From the NCBI GenBank assembly GCA_001626765.1, contig LUOO01000099.1, positions 62,001 through 126,000 of the forward strand: DNA of 64,000 nt. The letters are read 5' to 3'. Below are positions 8,316 to 17,737 of the stretch, in pieces. The DNA comes from Maritimibacter sp. REDSEA-S28_B5. GTDB lineage: Bacteria > Pseudomonadota > Alphaproteobacteria > Rhodobacterales > Rhodobacteraceae. A program made the position numbers and the translations under genes. Below the pieces are notes generated by a model, which searched no databases, was not told where the DNA came from, and saw only the letters and a list, made by a program, of their open reading frames with translations. Each line of letters begins with the position of its first letter. The first letter of the stretch is position 1.

Positions 8316-9926
8316 TCACTTGTGCAAGCGGCCAATTCTGCGGCGCAGCATCGCAAGCAGGTCGGCCGTCTCGGGTTGCCCGAGCATCCGTCCGGTGCCG
8401 ACGTAGGCGATGCCGAAGATCACGCCCGCCACGAGGAGCCGGGCGAACTGGAGGAGCTTGTGGGGATCGGACGCCCCCGGTCCCGTCCAGAGGAATGTCG
8501 AGCCGAAAGCGAGTGCCGCCGCGACGCCCGCCGCGAGAAGCACGGTCGCGCTTTCCGCTACCAGCCGCCGCCCGAGAGAGGGCCCCAACTCGCGGCGCAG
8601 GCGCAGCCCATGGGCAATGGTCTGGGGCAGGGTGGCGCCGATGGCCGCCCAACCAAGACCAGCCAGTCCGATGACCGGCACGAGCACCGCCATGAGCGCA
8701 AGACGCAGGATAAGCGCGGCCGCCATGGCCACTGCGAAATGCCGGGCCAGCGGCACGCGTGGCTGGGCCATGAGCGCGACCTCGAGGACGCTCGCGGGGG
8801 TCTGAAACAGTGACGAGAGTGCAAAGAGCGTGACGAGGCCCGCCACGAGCCTGACGCTCGTGTCGTCGAAGGCGCCATATCCCAGCAGGACATCGGCAAT
8901 CGGTCCCGAAAGCACCGCGACAAAGAGGGCGAGCGGTGCGGTAAAGAAAAGCGCCCGCCTGAGGCCGCTCGCGATCTCGGCGATGGCTGCGGCGCGGTCG
9001 CCGGCAACCGCATGTTCCACGAAGCTCGTGTAATAGACGACCAGCATCGAGCGCATCATCTCGGTCACCCCGATAGAGGAAATGCGCTGCGCCAGCGTGA
9101 GAATGGCGATGGCACCAAGCCCGGCAATCGAGGCGTAGTAATTCTCGGCAAAGGTCGAGATGACGAAGAAGGTGGTCGCGATCGCCACCGCGCCGGACCG
9201 ATGTGCCGTGCCTTTGCGGTCCTGTGCCCCCTCCGCCACCTCTGGTGGCAGGGGCACCGTCGCTTCGCCCATGTCTTGCACGACGCGCTTACGAACGCGG
9301 AAATAGACGGCCCAGACGACGATCTGCCCAAGGACCGAGGCCAGCGCGACCGCGGTGATGCCAAAGCCCAGCGGCACGGCGGCAAGGGCCAGAAGGATCA
9401 GAAGACGCGGGAGCAGGCGCAGGAGCACCGGGGCCGAATAGCGGCGCGTGGCGTTGAGAAAGGCCCCCGAAACCGAGGTGGCGGCGATCGCGGGCAAGGC
9501 GAGCCCGAGATATTGCAGAAAGTCCGACGCGAGGCGAAAGGCCTCGTCCGACAGGCCGGGGGCCATCGCGTCGGTGATCTGGTCGGGAAAGAACAGGAGC
9601 CCAGCCGCCAGCATCGCTCCACTGGCCGCAAAGCCGATCTCGGTCGGGCGTAGACGACGCAGTGCCTCGCGCGCGCCCAGCCGGGAAACCGCGCTCACGA
9701 TCTGGGGCACCAGCGTCGTCTGGGTGATCGCATCCGCCACAAGGACCGCGTTCCCCATGAGACGACGCATGAGAAAGAAGGCATCCGAAGCGGCCCCGGC
9801 GCCAAAGAAGAACGCGACCCCCACCGCGATGACAAGGCTCATTCCCATGCCGAGGGCGCGCAGCAGAAACTGGATCAGAATACTGCCGACTCCGACGCGC
9901 GCGGGTTTCGGGGATATGTCGCTCAC
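8316..9926 (-). CDS. MurJ/MviN-type lipid-linked oligosaccharide flippase
   Basis: A 536-residue polytopic membrane protein of the MOP superfamily with about 14 predicted helices. It opens with LIQFLLRALGMGMSLVIAVG and FFGAGAASDAFF; the latter matches the G-x-x-x-x-D-A-F block near the start of MurJ-like proteins. In an exopolysaccharide locus its likely job is to flip the undecaprenyl-linked repeat unit to the periplasm, as Wzx does. A true lipid II flippase is less likely because murJ is usually a housekeeping gene elsewhere. It diverges from the acyltransferase genes across a 169-base gap (9927-10095). Confidence 0.8.
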   Translation of the reverse strand: MSDISPKPARVGVGSILIQFLLRALGMGMSLVIAVGVAFFFGAGAASDAFFLMRRLMGNAVLVADAITQTTLVPQIVSAVSRLGAREALRRLRPTEIGFAASGAMLAAGLLFFPDQITDAMAPGLSDEAFRLASDFLQYLGLALPAIAATSVSGAFLNATRRYSAPVLLRLLPRLLILLALAAVPLGFGITAVALASVLGQIVVWAVYFRVRKRVVQDMGEATVPLPPEVAEGAQDRKGTAHRSGAVAIATTFFVISTFAENYYASIAGLGAIAILTLAQRISSIGVTEMMRSMLVVYYTSFVEHAVAGDRAAAIAEIASGLRRALFFTAPLALFVAVLSGPIADVLLGYGAFDDTSVRLVAGLVTLFALSSLFQTPASVLEVALMAQPRVPLARHFAVAMAAALILRLALMAVLVPVIGLAGLGWAAIGATLPQTIAHGLRLRRELGPSLGRRLVAESATVLLAAGVAAALAFGSTFLWTGPGASDPHKLLQFARLLVAGVIFGIAYVGTGRMLGQPETADLLAMLRRRIGRLHK

Positions 9927-10095
9927 GTGGTCACCGGGTGAAAAGCTGGGATTTCATGTGTCAGGCTGCGGGTTTCCGGGCGCAGCGGAAACAGAGTGAT
10001 GACCCGGTTCCGGTTGCGGCGCCTTTCTATCGCGGGTTAACCTTTTCGGAAAGGCGTGACGACCATGCGCCGGTTGCGTAAAGGCCCACCTCCCA

Positions 10096-11295
10096 ATGGC
10101 CCCCTTCCAGTTGCGAAAAACGCCGGCGGTGCGGCCACATGGACCGACGGACTACGGGCGTTACCGTTGCGAGCGGATTACCGATCCGTTCCGGTTTCGC
10201 GATATCGCGGCCGACTGGGGGCGGTTGCACCGGCGTTCGGGCGGCTCGGTCTTTTCCCATCACGCGCTCCTCATGGCCAAGATCGAGACCTCGATCGAAA
10301 AGCGGCGCGCGCTGTGCGCCGTAACCTTGTGGGACGGCGACCGGCTGGTGGGCGCCGCCTGTCTGGCTCGTCGGCGGGAACGGATCGCGCGAAAACTGCG
10401 GTTTCAGGCCATGAAGCTGACCTTTCTCGACCAGTTCGACGTGGGCTGGAACGATGTGCTTCTCGACCCCGATGCCGAGGGGCTGGCGGATGTGATGGTG
10501 CGGGCCTCCTACGACGTGCCCGGCGTCAAGATCGCGGATTTCTTTCCACTTTCTCCCTACGCGGGCGGCACGGCCTTTCGCATGGCAGCGCGCCGGACAG
10601 GGCGGATGCTCGACGAACAGGTCGAGATGCTGTCATCGACCGTGGACCTCGAGGGCGGGCAGGAAGGTATCCTCGCGCGCCGATCCAAGAACACCCGCAC
10701 CAAGCTAAGGCAGCTCATGCGACGGACCGAAGGGCCGTCGTTCCGATACCTTCGCAGCGGTAACGACGATGCCTTTACCCACGAGCTTCTCGACGAGGCG
10801 CTGGAGATGTCGTTTCGGTCGTGGAAGGCGGATGTGGGCACCAACATCGGCGCAAGAGGCGACGAGCGCAGTTACCTGCACCGGCTTCTGGCCGAGCCCC
10901 CCGAAGGTTGCCATTTCTACGTCGATCTTCTGCGCCGGGATGGCGAGGCGGTGGCCTTTGCCCTCACGCTGACCGACGGCAAGCGGGCCTGCGGACTGAT
11001 CACCGACTATGACAAGGCCTATCAAAAGGAAAGCTACGGGCGCGCGGTCTTCATGCAGTCGATCTACAACGCGGCCGCCGACGGGGCCGAGATCTTTGAC
11101 ACCATGAGACTCACGCCGTTGTCCGAGAACATCCACGACGACCTCGAGGACCTCTGGCGCTGTCACCTGCGGCTGGGCTACGGGCTTGCCCCGCTCGTGG
11201 TGCGGGTCGAGGCGCTGCTCAGGGGGTTGCGGGACCGCACCGGGCTCAAATCGACGCGCGTGCATGGAAGACGCAAGTTTCAGGCACAGGAGTAG
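10096..11295 (+). CDS. BioF2-like GNAT acyltransferase, first of two tandem paralogues
   Basis: A 399-residue protein of the GNAT/FemAB-like acyltransferase class (BioF2-like, formerly CelD type), a group common in exopolysaccharide loci. Visible landmarks are FSHHALLMAKIETSIEKRRAL, MKLTFLDQFDVGWND, EMSFRSWKADVGTNIGAR and GLITDYDKAY. The last three blocks recur in the next gene. It probably acylates a sugar of the polymer or its precursor. The first ~20 residues have no counterpart in the paralogue and no clear ribosome-binding site precedes the ATG, so the true start may be downstream. Specific substrate unknown. Confidence 0.7.
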   Translation: MAPFQLRKTPAVRPHGPTDYGRYRCERITDPFRFRDIAADWGRLHRRSGGSVFSHHALLMAKIETSIEKRRALCAVTLWDGDRLVGAACLARRRERIARKLRFQAMKLTFLDQFDVGWNDVLLDPDAEGLADVMVRASYDVPGVKIADFFPLSPYAGGTAFRMAARRTGRMLDEQVEMLSSTVDLEGGQEGILARRSKNTRTKLRQLMRRTEGPSFRYLRSGNDDAFTHELLDEALEMSFRSWKADVGTNIGARGDERSYLHRLLAEPPEGCHFYVDLLRRDGEAVAFALTLTDGKRACGLITDYDKAYQKESYGRAVFMQSIYNAAADGAEIFDTMRLTPLSENIHDDLEDLWRCHLRLGYGLAPLVVRVEALLRGLRDRTGLKSTRVHGRRKFQAQE

Positions 11296-11405
11296 CGACA
11301 CAGCGTTTCCCGCCGGGAAACACTTCATTCACCGCGAAGTCATTGCGGGATTTCGACCCTTTCCGCTAACGTGCCCTTGGGAAGCAAAGAAAATTGACGA
11401 AAACG

Positions 11406-12554
11406 ATGTTCAGGCTTGAAATCGTGTCGGAGCCCGCCCGGTTTCGGGCGCTGGCGGACGACTGGACTCGGCTGCACCGGGCCTGCGGCGCGACCGTCTT
11501 TTCCCATCACGCGCTTCTGGTAGCCAAGATCGAGACCTCTGTGGAACGGCGCCGCGCGCTGCACGCGGTGGTGCTGTGGCAGGGCGAACGGATGGTGGGG
11601 GCCGCCTGTCTCGCCAAACGGCGCGAACGGATCGGGCGCAGGCTGCCGATCCGCGCGATGAAGTTGACCTTCCTCGACCAGTTTGACATCGGCAGCAACG
11701 ACATCCTGCTGGACCCGCATGTGCCCGGCGTGGCCGAAGCGATGGCACGCACGGTCTACGAGATGCCCGATGTGGCGATCGTCGACATTTTTCCCCTCTC
11801 GCCCCATGCGGGCGGACCTGCGTTCCTGGCGGCCGTGCGCGCCGCCGGGCGGATGCTGGCGGAGCGGGAAGAAATGCAGTCGTCCCTTGTCGATCTGACA
11901 GGTGGTCCCTCGGCGTTTCTCGCCCGCCGGTCGGCAAAGACTCGCGAGACCCTGCGCAAGAAAATGCGGCGGGCCGAAGCGGCGGGGTTCGAATTCGTGC
12001 GCGCACGCGGCGGCGAGAAGAGCGCACATATGGTGCTGGCCGAGGCGCTCGAGATGTCGTTCAAGTCGTGGAAGGCGGCCTTTGGCACCAACATCGGCGC
12101 GCGGGCAGAGGAACGCGGGTTCCTGCATCGGCTCGTGGCCTTTCCGCCAGCCGGCTGCACGCTCTGCGTGGACACCTTGCGCAAGGACGGCGTTGCGGTG
12201 GCCTTTGCCATAACGCTGCACCACAACGGGCGGGCCTATGGGCTCATCACCGATTACGACGCGGCCTATTCGAAGGAAAGTCTCGGCCTTGTGGCCTGTG
12301 TGCAGGCGATCTTCGATGCGGCGGAGGCGGGTTGCGATACCTTCGACACCCTGCGCCTAACGTCGCTTTCCGAAAGCATCGGTGACCGGACCGAGGTGCT
12401 CAAGCGATGCCATATCCGCAGCCGCTGGAACATGGCGGCGGGCGTGATCCTGCTCGAAGGCCTCATGCGCCGCGTCAAGGATCGGGCGGGGCCACGGGCC
12501 AAGCGTTTGACGGGACGGCGCAAGTTCCTGTCGAGTGGGGTGGCGGAGCAATGA
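11406..12554 (+). CDS. BioF2-like GNAT acyltransferase, second tandem paralogue
   Basis: A 382-residue paralogue of the preceding gene. It aligns over nearly its full length (SHHALLVAKIETSVERRRAL, MKLTFLDQFDIGSND, EMSFKSWKAAFGTNIGAR, YGLITDYDAAY, and a C-terminal GRRKF). The pair looks like a tandem duplication that has since diverged. I start at the ATG at 11406; a TTG at 11394 in the same frame has a weak GGGAAG/AAAGA stretch upstream and is an alternative. The stop overlaps the ATG of the third acyltransferase by four bases. Role inferred: acyl decoration of the polysaccharide. Confidence 0.7.
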   Translation: MFRLEIVSEPARFRALADDWTRLHRACGATVFSHHALLVAKIETSVERRRALHAVVLWQGERMVGAACLAKRRERIGRRLPIRAMKLTFLDQFDIGSNDILLDPHVPGVAEAMARTVYEMPDVAIVDIFPLSPHAGGPAFLAAVRAAGRMLAEREEMQSSLVDLTGGPSAFLARRSAKTRETLRKKMRRAEAAGFEFVRARGGEKSAHMVLAEALEMSFKSWKAAFGTNIGARAEERGFLHRLVAFPPAGCTLCVDTLRKDGVAVAFAITLHHNGRAYGLITDYDAAYSKESLGLVACVQAIFDAAEAGCDTFDTLRLTSLSESIGDRTEVLKRCHIRSRWNMAAGVILLEGLMRRVKDRAGPRAKRLTGRRKFLSSGVAEQ

Positions 12555-13591
12555 CCCTCACCCTGCGCGCGCCCGTTCCGGGCGAGGGCCCGACCTGCCG
12601 GGAGGGCTATCCCATTCATCAATGCGAGGCCTGGACCCGGCTTGGGCCTCAGTCGTCTCGCCAGACCAACCTGCGCTTCGTGCTGGAGGGGCCGCTCCCG
12701 GCGCAGGGCATGGTCCGGATCACCCGTGTTCTGCCCGGCGTATCGGTCGCCGCGATCCAGCGCGGGCCGGTGACGCCAGCGCCCGAGGACCTCGCCGCCG
12801 TCCTTCCGCCGCTCGAGACTGCCTTGGCAGCGCGAGGCGTGGCGACGCTCACGGTGAACCCGGTCTGGACCGGTTCGGACGTGCCTCGTGCGCGCGCCGC
12901 GCTGGAGGCGCTGGGATATGCGCAGGTCCCCGCCGCGCTTCAGAATTTCCCGACCGCGACGGCGGGGCTCGACCTCACGCGCAGCGTGGACGAGATCCGG
13001 GCTGGCATGTCCAAGTCTGGCCGCAAGGATCTGCGCAAGGCCGCAGAGAACGGGATCGCGGCCCGGCCCATGGCCTCGCTTGCCGAGGCAGAGGCCGCCA
13101 ATCGGGCCATGGCCGAGATGGCGGCTGCAACCGGGATGCAGACCGACGCGCAGCATGATTTCCGCCGTCATTTCGAGTATCTCACGGCTCATCCCGAGGA
13201 GGGCGTAATTCTCGTCACCACCCTCGACGGCGAGATTTTCGGGGGCCTCGTGAGCTATTGCGAGGGTGAGGTGGGCTATGGTTTCAACCTCTGCACCCGT
13301 CCCGGCATTTCGCTGCCGCGCACCCATGTGATGATGTTCGAGGCGGCGCTGGCGCTCAAGGCCAGGGGCATCCGGCGCTTCGACCTCGTGGGGTACGACA
13401 GCGGCGGCGACGCGCAGCGGCTCGGACGGTCGATGTTCAAGAAGCACTTCGGCCCCGAGATCATCGAGGTGCTGCCGATCTTTTCCAAACCCCTGCGCCC
13501 CGTGGTCCATCACGCGGTGCAAGGCCTGCGTGGGGCGGTGCGTCGGGCGCGGGGTCTGAAGCCTCGCGCAAAGGGGGTGTCGGATGCGTAG
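12551..13591 (+). CDS. FemAB/BioF2-like acyltransferase
   Basis: A 346-residue protein of the FemAB-like GNAT class, more distant from the two genes upstream. The middle contains DEIRAGMSKSGRKDLRKAAENG, whose KxxRKxxRKA pattern is typical of FemX/FemAB-like proteins; further on are TLDGEIFGGLVSY and YDSGGD. Such proteins transfer amino acids or acyl groups onto cell-envelope precursors. The ATG at 12551 overlaps the previous stop (ATGA). The frame is open further upstream to 12407, but that would run far into the preceding gene. The 3' end overlaps the glycosidase gene by 8 bases. Confidence 0.7.
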   Translation: MTLTLRAPVPGEGPTCREGYPIHQCEAWTRLGPQSSRQTNLRFVLEGPLPAQGMVRITRVLPGVSVAAIQRGPVTPAPEDLAAVLPPLETALAARGVATLTVNPVWTGSDVPRARAALEALGYAQVPAALQNFPTATAGLDLTRSVDEIRAGMSKSGRKDLRKAAENGIAARPMASLAEAEAANRAMAEMAAATGMQTDAQHDFRRHFEYLTAHPEEGVILVTTLDGEIFGGLVSYCEGEVGYGFNLCTRPGISLPRTHVMMFEAALALKARGIRRFDLVGYDSGGDAQRLGRSMFKKHFGPEIIEVLPIFSKPLRPVVHHAVQGLRGAVRRARGLKPRAKGVSDA

Positions 13592-14930
13592 CTTGCTCGT
13601 CGGCTGCGTTGCGCTCCTTGCGAGCGCTGCCATGGCGCAGGACGCGCCCGGCCTGTTCACGCTCGACCTCGAACCGAACCCACGCCTGGCACTTGCCTTT
13701 CCCGGCAAGGACCCCGCCTATTATCCCCGGATCGCCGACATGGGCATCGGCGTCGTGCGTATCGGGGTCGGCTGGAAATGGCTTGAGCCGGAGCCGGGAC
13801 AATACCGCTGGAAATCCCTCGATGCCCAGATCGCCGCGCTGGACGCGGCAGGTCTCATGCCGCTCATCACGCTCGAGTCCGACGCGCCTTGGGCGGTGGA
13901 GCATGGGGATCAGGTCAGGAATGGCACGCCGCGCGACATGACCTCCTGGGGTGCGCTCGTCGGGCAGGTCGTCGAACGCTACGACATGGACGGGCAGGGG
14001 GACGGCCCCGACCTCTCGCGCCCGGTGCGGCTTTATCAGGTGGCGAACGAGCCCTTGTCGGACAGCAACAGATCGGGCGGCTGGGCGGGCAGCGACGCGG
14101 CGCTGGTCGATTTCGTCAACACCGCCCATGATGCGGCCAAGGCCGCGGACCCGGAGCTCACTTTCATCCTCGGCGGTTTCGCCTCGATGAACCTCGACGC
14201 CTTTCTCGTGACCGAGTTCGGTGCGGACATGCCGGTGCAGCAGGTATGGCAGAACGGAACAAAGACGGTCCTCGACACCGGGGACGCGGGCATGATGGCG
14301 AGCCTCGCGGACGCCTATGACCGGATGGAGCGCCTGCTCACCGAGGCGCGCTATGACTTTGCCGACGTGCATCTTTATGGTCCCGAGGACCGCGACGAAG
14401 CCCGTATCGCGATGATCGCCGGGATGGCCCATGCCCCGGTCCTGTCTACCGAATGCGGCGGGCCGAGCCTCGACTACGGTGGGACCTATAGCGGGCAGGA
14501 CCATTACCGCGCCGTGCTCTGGCGCAACCTGGGTGTGCTGGCCGAGGGTGCGCCCTTCTGCGCCTGGTTCGGGCTGGGCGAGGGGCTGGGTTCGACCTTT
14601 GGCAACAGCCGGGCGCAGCTTCTCGACGCGCAGGGGAATGAAAAGCCGGGCGTCCACGCCTATCGCCTGCTCGCACGGCTTCTTGACGAAAACGCGACCG
14701 TTAACCGCCTTGCTCCTGCCGTGTTCGAAGTCCAGACAGGGCGCGGACCCGTGCGCTTCGCGCTGACCATGGCGGGTATTACGGCGCTGGGCCAGATGGG
14801 CCCAATCCTGCAACCGGCGGTCTGCATCCGCGACGCCGAAACATGGGAAACCGATATGATCGTCTCTGTCGCGCCCTGTGACGGCTATTCCATCCTCCTC
14901 GCGGGCCCCGGCCTCGCGGGTCTTCTCTGA
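13584..14930 (+). CDS. Secreted clan GH-A-type glycoside hydrolase
   Basis: A 448-residue protein with a classical signal peptide (MRSLLVGCVALLASAAMA, cleavage before QD). A TIM-barrel follows. The acid/base motif is in VANEP (N155-E156), there is DVHLYGP with a histidine near 263, and the likely nucleophile is E290 in LSTECGG. This arrangement fits clan GH-A (GH5/GH39-like). Inside an exopolysaccharide locus it is probably periplasmic or exported and trims or remodels the polymer, in the manner of endoglycosidases that come with Wzy-type systems. Linkage specificity cannot be read from sequence. Confidence 0.75.
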   Translation: MRSLLVGCVALLASAAMAQDAPGLFTLDLEPNPRLALAFPGKDPAYYPRIADMGIGVVRIGVGWKWLEPEPGQYRWKSLDAQIAALDAAGLMPLITLESDAPWAVEHGDQVRNGTPRDMTSWGALVGQVVERYDMDGQGDGPDLSRPVRLYQVANEPLSDSNRSGGWAGSDAALVDFVNTAHDAAKAADPELTFILGGFASMNLDAFLVTEFGADMPVQQVWQNGTKTVLDTGDAGMMASLADAYDRMERLLTEARYDFADVHLYGPEDRDEARIAMIAGMAHAPVLSTECGGPSLDYGGTYSGQDHYRAVLWRNLGVLAEGAPFCAWFGLGEGLGSTFGNSRAQLLDAQGNEKPGVHAYRLLARLLDENATVNRLAPAVFEVQTGRGPVRFALTMAGITALGQMGPILQPAVCIRDAETWETDMIVSVAPCDGYSILLAGPGLAGLL

Positions 14931-14941
14931 CGAGAGCACCG

Positions 14942-16600
14942 ATGTTCCAACACTACGCCGACCTCTTCAAGATCTACTGGTTCCGCATCCTGGTCGGCGC
15001 GGTCGTCGCGGGGGCGATCACGCTGGTCCTCTCCACGCTTCTGCTCGTCAAGTCGCCGTCCTACACGGCATCGGTCACCATGAACATGCAGCCCTCGGAA
15101 CAGGCGCTGACCTTCAACCGTGAATTTCTGGGCCAGTCACAGTTCAACCCGGCCACGATCATCGCCCAGACCCATATCGAGCGGCTCCTGTCGCGACCCG
15201 TGGCCGAGCGGACGCTCGAAAAGATGCTGGCGCAGGCGGGTGACGAGGTGGCGGAGGAACCCTCGGGCCTTGCCGCTCTGAAGGCCTGGCTCTGGCGCAC
15301 CTACACGCGGGCGAATTACGGGACGTTCAAGGAACTGTCCGAACACGACAAGATGGTGAACACCATTCTCGGGATGCTCACCGTCGAGGCGGTCGAGGGC
15401 AGTTACATCCTGCGTCTCTCGGCCACCTTCGATTACCCGGACGTGGCGGCGCGGATCGCGAATTTCCACGCCGAAAGCTATATCGAGATCGTGTCCGAAG
15501 AAGTCGCGGACCGCACAAGCACAAACGCGGTGATCATCCGGAACCGCATCGCCGAACGGCAGGGCGAACTCGATGCGCTGTTCGGCCGGCTCACCGAGAT
15601 GCGCGAGAACTATGCCATTTCCGACCTCCAGACCGAGAGCGAAGTCACCATTCAGGCGCTCCAGGACGCGGTGACGGCCCGCGGGACCGAGGAAATCGAC
15701 CTTATCCTCGCGCAGCGCGAGTTGAGCGAGCTGGAGCAGCGGTTCTCGAGCGCCGCGACCTCGCGCCAGGGCCCTGTGGAAGAGGCGCGGAACAGAGTTT
15801 CCGACCTGCAGGAGCGGGTGTCCTTCCGCGACGAGCAGATCGCAGGCTACAGGGCGCAGCTGGCGGACCTTGGCGCACGGCAGGCAGAGTTCGACGACCT
15901 CGATCTTCAAAGCCGCGCGGTGCAATCGGACCTTGCCGCCCTTCGCCAGCAGCTTCTCCAGTTCGAGCTTGGCGCGCAGGCGCAGGCCGGGCAAGTGCAG
16001 ATCCTCGCCCCGGCGACGACGCCGGTCTACCCCTCGTCGCCCAAAGTGTTGGTCTATACCGTTTCTGCCCTCATCACCGGGGCGTTGCTCGTGGCGCTGG
16101 GCATCGTCATGCAGGACCTCTTCGGCACGCGCGTGCGCACCGCGTCGGACCTTGCCGCCATTGTCGGCGGCCGCGCGCTGCCCACCATCGACCGCAGCGT
16201 GACGCGCGGCGGGGGTATTGCCGGACGGTTCCGCGAGGCCCGTCAGCGGCGCATGGTCCGCCGCTTCATGGTCGCCTTCGGACAGAAAATGAGCGCCGAG
16301 GCCGGGTGGAAACGCCGAAACCTGCTCGTCACCGGGTTCCTGGAACCCAAGGAGCTGATCGAGGTGCGCAACTTTCTGGGTCGCGTCGTGCAGAACTCGG
16401 TCTACCTCGGCAATTCCGAGGACCCGTTCCGTGTCACATCCATTGGCCCGATCCATTCGATCAGCGATTGGGACAACCTGCCGGACGGGCAGGTCATCGT
16501 GGTCATGCACCCCTTGAAACAGAACGCCGCCGACCTCGATGGCCTCACGCGGTTTGGCGAAAAGAAGCCGCGCGAACCGCTTTTCGTGCTGTGGGAGTGA
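14942..16600 (+). CDS. Polysaccharide co-polymerase (Wzz/GumC-type chain-length protein)
   Basis: A 552-residue PCP protein. A first transmembrane segment lies near residues 16-38 (ILVGAVVAGAITLVLSTLLL). A long periplasmic part has heptad-rich coiled coil around residues 190-345. A proline-containing stretch (PVYPSSPKV) comes just before the second membrane segment at about 370-395. After it is an extra cytoplasmic tail of about 150 residues without Walker motifs, so there is no fused BY-kinase. Such proteins set chain length and organise export. The gene sits between the glycosidase (11 bases upstream) and the deacetylase (3 bases downstream) in one operon. Confidence 0.8.
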   Translation: MFQHYADLFKIYWFRILVGAVVAGAITLVLSTLLLVKSPSYTASVTMNMQPSEQALTFNREFLGQSQFNPATIIAQTHIERLLSRPVAERTLEKMLAQAGDEVAEEPSGLAALKAWLWRTYTRANYGTFKELSEHDKMVNTILGMLTVEAVEGSYILRLSATFDYPDVAARIANFHAESYIEIVSEEVADRTSTNAVIIRNRIAERQGELDALFGRLTEMRENYAISDLQTESEVTIQALQDAVTARGTEEIDLILAQRELSELEQRFSSAATSRQGPVEEARNRVSDLQERVSFRDEQIAGYRAQLADLGARQAEFDDLDLQSRAVQSDLAALRQQLLQFELGAQAQAGQVQILAPATTPVYPSSPKVLVYTVSALITGALLVALGIVMQDLFGTRVRTASDLAAIVGGRALPTIDRSVTRGGGIAGRFREARQRRMVRRFMVAFGQKMSAEAGWKRRNLLVTGFLEPKELIEVRNFLGRVVQNSVYLGNSEDPFRVTSIGPIHSISDWDNLPDGQVIVVMHPLKQNAADLDGLTRFGEKKPREPLFVLWE

Positions 16601-16603
16601 CCC

Positions 16604-17737
16604 TTGGTCGACCGCCGGACCATCCGCAAACGCAGGCTCGCCCTTTGGGGAGGAGTGGCGCTGGCCGGGTTGGCGGTCGTGGCCCTGTCGCCCTGGGCCG
16701 GACTGGCGATCGTCGCCATTGCCCTGATCATGCTGGCGCAACGCCGGGGCGTTCCGATCCTTGTCTATCACTCGGTCTCGTCAGATCCCGGCTGGCTGCC
16801 CTGGGGGCATAACATCTCGGTCCGGCCCGAGGTTTTTGCCGCCCAGATGGAGCATCTGGCCGCGAGCCGCTGGCGCGTCGTGCCGACCCAGGCGGTGTTC
16901 TTGGGCGAGACGGATCACCGCTCGGTCGCGCTGCATTTCGACGATGCCTACCGCGATTTCGCCGTCGCGGCCGGGGTGTTGCGCAAACATGCGTTGCCCG
17001 CCACGGTCTTTGCCTCGTCCGATTTCATCGACCCCTCCATCGGCCCGCGACCGGTGGATGACGCACCGGGATACCTCAATGCCGACGAGCTGCGCGCGTT
17101 CGATGCAGAACCACTGTTCAACGTGGATTGCCACGGTCAGGATCATGCACGCGTCGCCGTTTCGGACAGGACGACGCCGCGTGATCCGAACCGTTGGGGG
17201 CCGGAGACCGCCTATCTCTGGTCGCTCCTGCCGGGTGACAAGTCGCGCTGGTTCGAAACAGAGCCACCGGGGGTTGCGCATGTGCCCGAAACGGAGTCCG
17301 CGCTGATTGCTGCCGCCGTCACCGACGCCGGGCTTGAGAGTGACAAGGCCCGCGACGCCCGTGTGACCCAGTCCTTGACCGAGGCGCGCACGGCCCTGAC
17401 CGCCGTCCTCGGTCGGCCCGTCACGTTCCTGTGCTGGCCCTTCGACCGGGTCACGCCCCATGCCCTCGCTTCGGCGCGCGCGGCCGGCTTCACGCAGTTC
17501 ACTGCGGGTAGAGCCGACAACCCCATCGGCAAGCGGACCGACATCCTGTCGCGCACTCATATCAATGACCGGGCCGCGGGCGGCGGGCCGATCTGGCTCG
17601 AGGTCCTCGTCTTTCGCGCAAGGCTCGAGGTCGCCGCGGGCAATCTCCTGTTCCTGCCTGTCACCGCCCTTGCCGCTCGGCTTCGCGCGCGCCGTTTCTC
17701 GATCCTGCATGGACCGGACGCGGGGGCGACGGCGTGA
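16604..17737 (+). CDS. Membrane-anchored polysaccharide deacetylase (NodB-like)
   Basis: A 377-residue protein with an N-terminal membrane helix (about residues 14-42) and a NodB-like domain. Motifs are ILVYHSV, the metal motif as LHFDDAY (instead of TFDDG), and CHGQDHARV for the H-x-x-x-H metal histidines. It would remove acetyl groups from N-acetyl sugars of the polymer. The TTG start at 16604 is supported by GGGAG eight bases upstream and by its position just after the previous stop; no nearer ATG keeps the membrane helix. The stop overlaps the GTG of the polymerase gene. Confidence 0.8.
   Translation: MVDRRTIRKRRLALWGGVALAGLAVVALSPWAGLAIVAIALIMLAQRRGVPILVYHSVSSDPGWLPWGHNISVRPEVFAAQMEHLAASRWRVVPTQAVFLGETDHRSVALHFDDAYRDFAVAAGVLRKHALPATVFASSDFIDPSIGPRPVDDAPGYLNADELRAFDAEPLFNVDCHGQDHARVAVSDRTTPRDPNRWGPETAYLWSLLPGDKSRWFETEPPGVAHVPETESALIAAAVTDAGLESDKARDARVTQSLTEARTALTAVLGRPVTFLCWPFDRVTPHALASARAAGFTQFTAGRADNPIGKRTDILSRTHINDRAAGGGPIWLEVLVFRARLEVAAGNLLFLPVTALAARLRARRFSILHGPDAGATA

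Noticed and set aside
8316..9926. Calling the MurJ-like flippase the essential lipid II flippase
   Set aside because: It is embedded in an exopolysaccharide locus; a Wzx-like role is more likely, so no murJ symbol was given.
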